Source: Aquiflexum lacus
GTDB taxonomy: Bacteria; Bacteroidota; Bacteroidia; Cytophagales; Cyclobacteriaceae
Direction of reading: 5' to 3'
DNA: 64,000 nt
Assembly: GCF_015476655.1 (NCBI RefSeq)
Contig: NZ_JABFHF010000016.1
Location: 1-64,000 of the forward strand
Part shown: positions 57,601-64,000 of the stretch, in pieces
Layout of the letters: every line of letters starts with the position of its first letter
Numbering within the stretch: the stretch's first letter is position 1
Notes under the pieces: generated by a model
Databases searched by the model: none
The model's input: only the letters and a program-made list of their open reading frames with translations
What the model was told of the DNA's origin: nothing
Translations under genes and position numbers: made by a program

Positions 57601-60146
57601 GGGAACCGGATATTGATAGCTATTTCTGGACAGTTACCCATGAAGATGGGGAAACTGATCTGTCAAATTTTGGCGGTCCCGGAGAGGATTTCCAAAATCT
57701 TGAGCACGTATTCAACAGGCCCGGGAATTACACTGTTGATCTCAGGGTTGATCGTTGCGGAAATCCGGAGTATGCCGAATTCACTTTAGAAATATTGGTG
57801 GTTGCTCCACCGGAATTGACATTGCCGCAAGCAGAAACGCTTTGTTTGGGAACTCCAATCAGTTTGACAGCCATTGATGGGTATGATCCTGCAGAAGGAT
57901 TGTATGATTTTGAGTGGAGAAATGCAGCAGGTCAACTTTTCGGAGACGAAAATTCAAATACGATTTTTGTCAACGAAGAAAGTATTTTCACAGTTACGGT
58001 TTCTTATAGAAGGCCAGCAGATGTGCCTGAGGATTTCTTCAATCCTTGCCCAGCGAGTGCATCCGTATTTGTAGGTCCTGCTTTTGAATTTGAACTGACC
58101 CAATCGGCTGAGGAGGTTTGTTATGATGAATCTTTGGTTGTATTTGCACCTGATACCCCGGTTTCAGGTGAGTGGTTCTATCAGATTCAAGGAACCACCG
58201 ATCGAGTGCCTCTTGGCGAATTTTATGAACTTCAATTAATCCCAAGTTCATTACCTTCACCTGGTATATATGAAATAATTTTCGTGACAGAAGATCCGAT
58301 TTTGGATGATTGTTTGGTGGAGAAAATTCTTGAGCTGTTGGTATGGCCTCTTCCTGCCATGGAAGCAGTTGTGTTGACTGAGGCAGATGACTGCGTTGCT
58401 TCGAATGGTAGTTTTGAAGTGACGATGCTTTCAGACGCTGACCTTGTTTCCATCATCGAGACCGGACAATCCTTTACTAATGTATTTGCAGGAGATGTCT
58501 TACCGGTGTTCACTAATCTTGAGCCGGGAATCTATTCTGTTCGAGCTACCAGTGATTTTGGTTGCGAATTTATTTTGCCAGTTGTGGTCCAAAACTTAAA
58601 CCCTCCTGCTGGTATTTCAGAGTATGATGTTGACCTAGCACCAGAAACTTGTTCAGATACAGGGGTGAATAACGGGGAATTGACGATAACTTTTACCGAC
58701 GGGCCTCAATCGGGATTTTATAGACTGATCAGGGAAGAAGATGGGCAGCAATTCTCTGATACTTTTACCAATACAACTACTTTAAACATCCCTCTGGCGG
58801 GTGGGTCTTACCTATTGGTGTTAGAAGATGAATTGGGCTGTGCTGTTACTGATAGTAATTTATATATCATTGACATTGCCGAAAGGGTGACTTTCTCAGT
58901 ACCAACTGATTTAAGTGCTTGTGGCGAATTCATATATATTCCTCAAGGAACCGACGAACTTGAATTTACTGTAATTGGACCGAATGGTAATCCAATAACA
59001 CAGGAACAAGACGGCAGTTTTATTCTGGAATTTACCGGAATTTATACTTTTCAGGCTTTTGATCCTGATGGGATTCTTTGTCCAAGTGAGATTGTTTTGG
59101 CACAGGTAAGAATATCCGATCCAATTGATTTTTCTTTGAGCGATCCTGAAGTTGATTGTGATTTGGGAGTTTCTTACAGTGTAGCCTTGTTCAACTTCAA
59201 TCCGAACAATGCTAATTTCTTTTGGAGGGATGACTCCGGACAAATAGTTGGAAGGGACCAACAGTTTTTTCCTCCAGGTCCAGGTACATATTCTATCGAA
59301 GTCCAGCCCAGAAATGGAGGCTTATGCCCGACCAGAATAATTGAATTTGACGTTGAAGAGTTTATCGACAACGTGGAACTGGAGCTGGAAGCTTTGCCAT
59401 TCTGTGCTGAAGACGCTTTTACAGTAATTACCGCAGAAGCAGATTTTTCTTTGGTCACCGCGATAGATTGGTTCAGGGTAGAAGGAAATGTCAGAATCCC
59501 TTTACCTGATTTTGAAGGTTTGGAATCCGTAACAATTTTGGAAGATGGGATCTATCAGATGGTGCTTACAAGTGTATATGGATGTGAGTTGGCAAGAGAG
59601 CAAATCCAAATTACCCAATCTTTTGTTGAACCACCTGTACTGCTTCCAAGTTATACGATTTGTGCAGTGGAAGACGTAGTTGTCCAGTTGGATCCGGGTG
59701 AATTTACCAATTATTCATGGGCTTTAGATGGGAATGAATTGTCTGTAGATCCTACGTTCACCCCAACTTTGCCTGGAGAATACGAATTGACCGTTTCCGA
59801 TGATCTTGGGTGTGAGTTTATCGTCAGTTTTACGGTTGTTGAAGACTGTAGCTTAAGGGTGAGATTCCCTGATGCAATGGTTCCAAGTGATCCAAACAAA
59901 CAATTCATTGTTTACACCAATGATTTTATTGACGATTTAGAAGTCTTTATTTTCAACAGATGGGGAGAGCTTATTTTCTATTGCGAAAGATCGAATATCA
60001 ATGGAGAAGTCGGTATATGTTCATGGGATGGCGTTGTATATGGACAAGTGGTACCAACGGGAGTTTATCCTGTAGTAGTGAAATATACGAGTAGAAAACA
60101 AAATGTAACTGATAGTGTCACCAAATCAATTTTGGTGATCGATTAA
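54645..60146 (+). CDS. Giant T9SS type B surface protein with two propeller-like regions and PKD/Ig-like repeats
   Basis: 1833 residues. A signal peptide (FILFFRLVFLLSFFLYSSNSFS) is followed by a propeller-like region (~28-385: NNEWIFGECPTG ... FSPDGDFIYYS), a PKD-like domain (~395-490) and a second propeller-like region (~580-860: NNVWYFGDGAG ... FSPDGNQVAVTI ... FSNDGSRAYVSYRG). An Asp run (NDDDDDDL) follows. From about 965 come PKD/Ig-like modules, including a ~249-residue unit (about 1405-1660) shared with the next giant gene. The C terminus (RFPDAMVPSDPNKQFIVYT ... IFNRWGELIF ... WDGVVYGQVVPTGVYPVVVKY) is a CHU_C-type sorting domain. It probably functions as an adhesin or matrix protein secreted with the divergent PorP/SprF. 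Confidence 0.92.
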   Translation: MKSLINSIRFILFFRLVFLLSFFLYSSNSFSQGFNNNEWIFGECPTGEINYLSFGKGGDPIVRNLPQGTIVGQNNNAVAIDPISGNIIFYSNGVLVYDANNQSLEGMAPGINGNIDGRQELAIGVLDYDPEGDRLYYIFYISPSGELQYALVDMNAPGQATGNEPPLGEMITKDITISNAEGAILVVKTPQSPSYLISFEGGSLVSRRLGDNEGEFVQTSITGLSFTPKAMIFDESSQKVILIPENPGQDIQVIDFDTSSGTFGAISDISQSGGTDSIEGASFSPDGDFIYYSRGDQLFRVPSDDLGADPEVVPLENEIFKIYDVKVGPDGKLYYIYEEVDGGPQLVGRVDNPDEEELEEIELDEDPFDGTDFCGRIFPQFAPNQDISPTVDFTWTPEQPCGNNPIQLTSEITPANFRPVSFEWTFTPPLVDEEGDPIDIDFTQEHLLIPEEATGDESIEVTLTVTFADGSTLTVNKTIELIPNDLQVQFSAQDTTVCEGPCVDIGSLLEVQQGDGQGEQPGQGGQTGNYEYFWSNIREWRSDKDNCVDLPGLYWVLVREPGSECYAYGSIRVRIWDLNDQSNNVWYFGDGAGLDFNPDPNDPNAPVPRPVGHNQNIPAGTTTISDETGQVLFFTDGESVWDLNGNLMENGEDIGGSNQASQSVIAVPVPQDETIFYLFTTQQASDGTNEVKFSVVDIKVENPTGVGNVVSKDNFLFSPSTEHSAALASGDTTWVLFHELGNNTFRAYPVSTFGIGSPVFSSVGSNHGFNTGVGTMKFSPDGNQVAVTIQDGSCSRLEIFDFNQNTGRMTEYALLDLGCNNEEIYGLEFSNDGSRAYVSYRGGGGKVEEFLIKAPENDDDDDDLACATCFENASNRAAREACILNSAVRNVLSSSGPFGALQIGPDGQIYVARPGQNVLGSINAGQDCNNSNYTENGTSTLLGTTNLGLPSFVQQSGSSIPDPALAGPDRLCLDPDSAEALFEGGGEPDIDSYFWTVTHEDGETDLSNFGGPGEDFQNLEHVFNRPGNYTVDLRVDRCGNPEYAEFTLEILVVAPPELTLPQAETLCLGTPISLTAIDGYDPAEGLYDFEWRNAAGQLFGDENSNTIFVNEESIFTVTVSYRRPADVPEDFFNPCPASASVFVGPAFEFELTQSAEEVCYDESLVVFAPDTPVSGEWFYQIQGTTDRVPLGEFYELQLIPSSLPSPGIYEIIFVTEDPILDDCLVEKILELLVWPLPAMEAVVLTEADDCVASNGSFEVTMLSDADLVSIIETGQSFTNVFAGDVLPVFTNLEPGIYSVRATSDFGCEFILPVVVQNLNPPAGISEYDVDLAPETCSDTGVNNGELTITFTDGPQSGFYRLIREEDGQQFSDTFTNTTTLNIPLAGGSYLLVLEDELGCAVTDSNLYIIDIAERVTFSVPTDLSACGEFIYIPQGTDELEFTVIGPNGNPITQEQDGSFILEFTGIYTFQAFDPDGILCPSEIVLAQVRISDPIDFSLSDPEVDCDLGVSYSVALFNFNPNNANFFWRDDSGQIVGRDQQFFPPGPGTYSIEVQPRNGGLCPTRIIEFDVEEFIDNVELELEALPFCAEDAFTVITAEADFSLVTAIDWFRVEGNVRIPLPDFEGLESVTILEDGIYQMVLTSVYGCELAREQIQITQSFVEPPVLLPSYTICAVEDVVVQLDPGEFTNYSWALDGNELSVDPTFTPTLPGEYELTVSDDLGCEFIVSFTVVEDCSLRVRFPDAMVPSDPNKQFIVYTNDFIDDLEVFIFNRWGELIFYCERSNINGEVGICSWDGVVYGQVVPTGVYPVVVKYTSRKQNVTDSVTKSILVID

Positions 60147-60157
60147 TAACTAAAATT

Positions 60158-60907
60158 ATGATTACGCTTATATCGCCTGCAAAAACTTTGGATTTGAGTA
60201 CAGCAAATTATGAATCCTATTCTTTTCCTGATTTTCAAAAAGAAACCATGGAGCTTGTTTCTATTATGAAAAGAAAATCAACAGATGATTTGAAAAAGCT
60301 AATGGATATCAGTGATAATCTTGCTGAATTGAACAGTAAAAGATATAGTGATTTTCAGAAGACTTTTGATACTAAAAATTCCAAACAAGCCTTATTGGCC
60401 TTCAAAGGAGATGTTTATACCCATATCGATGTTGAAGAGTTTTCTGAGGAAGAATTCAGCTTTGCACAAAACCATTTAAGAATCCTTTCAGGTCTTTATG
60501 GATTGCTCAAACCTCTTGATCTTATGCAACCTTATCGATTGGAAATGGGAATAAGGCTTGAAAATAAGAAGGGGAAAAACCTATATGAGTTTTGGGGGAA
60601 AAGAATTGCAAAAGCAATCAATGATGTGGCCTTAGGTCAGCCAATCATTAATCTAGCCTCAACGGAATATTTCAAAGCTGTAGATGAAAAAGCGTTGAAA
60701 AGCCCAATTATCACTCCTGTTTTTCAAGAATTCAGAAATGGTAAATATCAGGTTATAGGCTTTTTCGCAAAACAGGCAAGAGGAATGATGGTAAATCATA
60801 TCATAAAAAATAAAATCAATGAACCCGAACTGCTCAAAGGATTCAATCAAGAAAAGTATGAATTTGCAGGAGAAGATGCTAAAGGAGTTTGGAGATTCGT
60901 CAGGTAG
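60158..60907 (+). CDS. yaaA: Peroxide stress protein YaaA (DUF328/UPF0246)
   Basis: A 249-residue YaaA-family protein, normal length. Family hallmarks are LISPAKTLD at the start, FKGDVYTHIDVEEFSEEEFSF, LRILSGLYGLLKPLDLMQPYRLEMG, INLASTEYFKAVD and FFAKQARGMMVNHII. In E. coli YaaA lowers damage from hydrogen peroxide by limiting free iron. It starts 12 bases after the giant surface gene and lies between two paralogous giants, to which it has no evident functional tie. Confidence 0.95.
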   Translation: MITLISPAKTLDLSTANYESYSFPDFQKETMELVSIMKRKSTDDLKKLMDISDNLAELNSKRYSDFQKTFDTKNSKQALLAFKGDVYTHIDVEEFSEEEFSFAQNHLRILSGLYGLLKPLDLMQPYRLEMGIRLENKKGKNLYEFWGKRIAKAINDVALGQPIINLASTEYFKAVDEKALKSPIITPVFQEFRNGKYQVIGFFAKQARGMMVNHIIKNKINEPELLKGFNQEKYEFAGEDAKGVWRFVR

Positions 60908-61110
60908 TTTTTTTCAAACTATATTCTTATAATTTATTGGAAAGCAATAAGTTAATCGTATAAAGTTTAGGTTAGAATTTAAGTATTTATATATTTATTT
61001 GCTTTTTAAATAAAAAAAAATGTATTTTAAATCAAATTTTTCTTTTTTCAATAAACATAAAATTGTAGATTTGAGATCTAATCTCGTAAATAAACTTATT
61101 TCAAATCTGC

Positions 61111-64000
61111 ATGAAAAAGTTGGTATCAATATCTATTTTTTTAATATTGATTTTAGGTGGATGGAATCATACTCATTCGCTTTCAAGATTTCATTGGGAT
61201 AGTTTTTCACCCGAAACCAGTTTTGCAAACCACTTAAATGAAGAATTTTTTATTTCAGGACCTGATGAGCTATGTATTTATTTTGGGAATGTTATCGGTG
61301 AATTTTTTGGTGGAGGCAGAAGCACTGATGTTTTCCTTTGGCGACTTATTGGAACCGATGGAAATGTTATAGTTGAACGGGAGGGAGGCTTTCAAACATT
61401 CAGCCATACATTTTCAGATGAAGGAGCTTTTGAACTCCAATTAACTGTAAAAAGGGGGATTCATGAGGTTTTTTCCAGTAGCAAATTAATCAAAATCATT
61501 CCAGGTGCAGATTTGATTCTGGAAGGCTCATATTTACTATGTGAAAATGGAACAGCTACCCTAACGTTGATCAATCCTGAATCAGCGAATACCAATTCCT
61601 ACCAAATCGAGTGGTTTGATAGCAATGGGAATATGATTGGAACAGGAAATACAATTGAAGTAAACAATCCTGATCATTATAGGGTAAATCTTGTTAAAAT
61701 TAGTGGGGAAATTGGTATTGCTACCTGCCCTGTGAGTCTTTCGACTTTTGTTTATCAACCCAAGGATTATTCTCTTTCAATAAGCGATTCAGAGGTTTGT
61801 TTTTCTGGAACAGACATTACGGTATCGGCGAGTAATGGAGCTTTTGGACAGTGGTTTTTTCAGAAAGAAGGGAGTATTGATAAAACACTTTTTGGAGAGG
61901 GCAATACATTAGTTTTTAGAAGAGGAATCTTGGATGGTCCCGGCAATTATGATATTATTTTTGAAGTCGATAACAGGGATAATGAATATTGCAAATTAAC
62001 AGATTTGATACCTTTAAACTTAATTGTTCAACCTAGATTTCAATTTTACTTTGAAAGTGGATCTGAAAGCTGTGAAAGTGATGATGGTGTTCTTGTAATT
62101 TTGCCTGCAGTGGATTTGGATTATGTTCAATTGAGAAAAGACAATGTAAACCTTACCCGTTTTTTTGATCTGAAACAAGGGGTGGAATTAAGAATTCCAG
62201 GTATGAAAGCAGGGGTTTATCGGGCTTCGGGAGCTATCGGTTCTTGTACAACGGGTAGGACTGCTGTAGTTCCACTTTCAAACCCTTCAGCTGATTTGCT
62301 TTATTCTATTGAAGAAATAATCGGTGAAACCTGTAATGATAGAGGAAAAATAGATGGCAGCTTTAAAGTTAAAATGTTAGAGGAAGGTTTTGGTCGCAAT
62401 TATATCATTTACAATACAGGTGGAGTTTCATTACTTTCTGGGGTTATAGAGAATAATGAATTTGAATTCTCAGGCCCTTCAGGAAATTTTTATTTTGAAA
62501 TTTTTAATCAGGAGGGTTGTGTCAATCCAAGTCCTGAAAGGATCAATATCCAAAGTAAGGGTCAGGTTTCTTTTTCAACTCCAAACAGGATTACTGTCTG
62601 TGAGACATTTGATTTTATTCCCAACACCAATGAGAATCTAATCTTCACATTAACATATCCTGACAATACCACGGATGTTAAAACATCAGGTGAAGCATTT
62701 GTTTTGGATCAGGAAGGCAATTATACCATAATGGGCGTTGATGCTGATCAGGATCGGGCTTTTTGTCCAATGGAATCAAGCTTTGATGTCTATCTGACTT
62801 CTCCGGTTGAATATGAACCCGAATTGGTTTCAAGAGACTGTTTCGGAAATCAAGAATATAAAGCTAACCTTTTTGGAGCAGATCCAGGGAGAGTTGACAT
62901 CAAATGGTATAATGAAAATAATCAAGTTGTAGGTACTGATCTAGTGCTTTTCCCCACTTCTTTTGGTGAATTTAAATTGGATGTTCAGCCCAGAAATAGC
63001 GAATTCTGTCCAAACCCTGCAAAACCATTTATAGTAAATGAACCGATCCTGAAGATTGATGTTTTGCTGGAAGCTGAACCACTTTGCGGAGAGGATTTTT
63101 CTGTTGTTAGAATTGTTAACGAGGCCGAAAATATTGGATTTGTCAAATGGCTCTTTTTTGACACAGACGGAAATGCTCTTGAATTAATAGAATTTGAAAA
63201 CCAACTTCAGATTGAAGTGGATAACCCTGGTGTATACGAAGCAGTCGTATATAATGACCTTGATTGTGAGATTGGGAGGAGTCTTGTTTCAGTCACAAGG
63301 ACTTCTGAATTGGCCTTATTTGAAATACCTGAGCAAATTATTGTTTGTGATTTTTTTGAATTGGATCCAGAGACTTCTTTGGACCTTAAATATATAGCGT
63401 TTTTACCAGATGGTTCCCAGTTGGATTTTAGAAAAGGAGAACCTTTATTATTGGATCAAGGTGGAGTCTATACCATCACCTCTTCGTCACAGAATTCGGA
63501 TGTTTTGCTATGTCCCATCACAAAAACGATGTTGGTAGAAAAAAGTAGGCCAGTTGACTTTGAACCCGAATTGTACGAACAAAACTGTGATGGTAGATTG
63601 GTTTATAAGGCTAATTTGCAGGGAAATGACATTTCTGAAGTGGACATTTTCTGGTACAATGATTTGGGGGATTTGGTAGGACAAGATGAGTTTTTGGTGC
63701 CGGAAACCTTTGGTGATTATTCTTTGGAGGTTAGACCTAAAGGGAGTCAGGTATGTCCTCAACCAAATATTAAAATTTTTGAAGTAGTCCAGCCTGTTGT
63801 TGAATTGGACGGAGGACTAACTATAACCCCCTTCTGTCCAGGTGATGAAAATGTAACCATAACTTTGGATGCGGATCTAAATCAAGTGAATAGAATCAAT
63901 TGGTATTTCACTGATATCAATGGGCAAAAGATAACCTTAGATACATTTGTTGATTTTGATGAAATCACTGTGACTGACCAAGGTACTTACGAGGTGGAGG
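61111..64000 (+). CDS. Giant surface protein, paralogue of the 1833-aa protein, 5' part (continues beyond the window)
   Basis: Open for 963 codons from the ATG at 61111 to the right edge, with no stop, so it is partial. It begins with a signal peptide (MKKLVSISIFLILILGGWNH). From FFISGPDELC onward the sequence follows the 1833-aa protein from its residue ~965 (AGPDRLC...), so it lacks both propeller-like regions. Paired matches include QWFFQKEG/EWFYQIQG and GPGNYDIIF/SPGIYEIIF, and VDFEPELYEQNC and VEYEPELVSRDC match IDFSLSDPEVDC. At least two copies of the ~249-residue unit are seen (starting near 62764 and 63511, 747 bases apart); the neighbour has one. A T9SS sorting domain is expected at its unseen C terminus. 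About 200 AT-rich bases separate it from yaaA. Confidence 0.88.
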   Translation, partial: MKKLVSISIFLILILGGWNHTHSLSRFHWDSFSPETSFANHLNEEFFISGPDELCIYFGNVIGEFFGGGRSTDVFLWRLIGTDGNVIVEREGGFQTFSHTFSDEGAFELQLTVKRGIHEVFSSSKLIKIIPGADLILEGSYLLCENGTATLTLINPESANTNSYQIEWFDSNGNMIGTGNTIEVNNPDHYRVNLVKISGEIGIATCPVSLSTFVYQPKDYSLSISDSEVCFSGTDITVSASNGAFGQWFFQKEGSIDKTLFGEGNTLVFRRGILDGPGNYDIIFEVDNRDNEYCKLTDLIPLNLIVQPRFQFYFESGSESCESDDGVLVILPAVDLDYVQLRKDNVNLTRFFDLKQGVELRIPGMKAGVYRASGAIGSCTTGRTAVVPLSNPSADLLYSIEEIIGETCNDRGKIDGSFKVKMLEEGFGRNYIIYNTGGVSLLSGVIENNEFEFSGPSGNFYFEIFNQEGCVNPSPERINIQSKGQVSFSTPNRITVCETFDFIPNTNENLIFTLTYPDNTTDVKTSGEAFVLDQEGNYTIMGVDADQDRAFCPMESSFDVYLTSPVEYEPELVSRDCFGNQEYKANLFGADPGRVDIKWYNENNQVVGTDLVLFPTSFGEFKLDVQPRNSEFCPNPAKPFIVNEPILKIDVLLEAEPLCGEDFSVVRIVNEAENIGFVKWLFFDTDGNALELIEFENQLQIEVDNPGVYEAVVYNDLDCEIGRSLVSVTRTSELALFEIPEQIIVCDFFELDPETSLDLKYIAFLPDGSQLDFRKGEPLLLDQGGVYTITSSSQNSDVLLCPITKTMLVEKSRPVDFEPELYEQNCDGRLVYKANLQGNDISEVDIFWYNDLGDLVGQDEFLVPETFGDYSLEVRPKGSQVCPQPNIKIFEVVQPVVELDGGLTITPFCPGDENVTITLDADLNQVNRINWYFTDINGQKITLDTFVDFDEITVTDQGTYEVE

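Noticed and set aside
61020-61202. Short open frame of 60 codons upstream of the last gene
   Set aside because: It overlaps the signal-peptide-bearing start of the giant gene at 61111 in another frame and has no motif; the long frame to the right edge is the real gene.

Overview
The window looks like chromosomal DNA of a marine or freshwater Bacteroidota, most likely a Cyclobacteriaceae-type (Algoriphagus/Belliella-like) bacterium. The reasons are AT-rich DNA, three large surface proteins (two with visible type IX secretion C-terminal sorting domains), a PorP/SprF-family protein, a TTG-N20-TAnnTTTG promoter in front of the sdh operon, a monomeric NADP isocitrate dehydrogenase and a B-type sdhCAB operon. 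The species is an inference; no 16S sequence is present.

Layout. 1-240: the 3' end of a 5S rRNA, its terminator, and a decayed second 5S-like copy broken up by small palindromes. 400-7334 (minus): a four-gene acyl-CoA operon with a FabV/Ter enoyl reductase fused to a crotonase domain, a thiolase, a FadN-like dehydrogenase/hydratase and a CoA-transferase. Together these could run a complete reverse beta-oxidation (butyrate-type) cycle. 7745-16930: housekeeping genes (secreted EEP phosphatase/nuclease, flavin reductase-like protein, sppA, folK, fabD, carbonic anhydrase, DCC protein) and a 946-aa T9SS type B surface protein. 17133-20570: sdhCAB. 20759-34822: SSS symporter/GNAT/racemase operon, outer-membrane barrel, VOC protein, S41 protease, hemerythrin/ruvX/def operon, nitrilase, icd, gap, a small metalloprotease and a LON-substrate-binding-domain protein. 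35553-36475: a tRNA cluster (Lys, Pro, Arg, Lys). Here tRNA-Lys is preceded by 47-bp repeats that carry pieces of the same tRNA with a palindrome in place of the D-arm 5' half.

37247-51612 is a carbohydrate island. A five-gene minus operon (MFS, two TIM-barrel isomerases, GMC oxidoreductase, gluconate-2-dehydrogenase subunit 3) diverges from a four-gene plus operon (Gfo/Idh/MocA oxidoreductase, TIM-barrel isomerase, lipoprotein cytochrome c, DUF1080 lipoprotein). Next to them lie a GH35-like glycosidase, a sterol-desaturase-family protein and a second subunit-3/GMC pair. The content fits periplasmic oxidation of sugars or glycosides to 3-keto derivatives, cleavage, and reduction or isomerisation of the products. 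Electrons would pass from GMC Fe-S/FAD to cytochrome c.

51717-64000: an acidic disordered protein, a Ste24-type M48 protease, PorP/SprF, an 1833-aa T9SS type B protein with two propeller-like regions, yaaA, and a second giant gene that starts at 61111 and runs off the right edge. This last gene is a propeller-less paralogue of the 1833-aa protein and carries an expanded ~249-residue tandem module.

No IS element, prophage, CRISPR array or clear frameshifted gene was seen. All functional assignments come from reading motifs by eye; no database search was possible.
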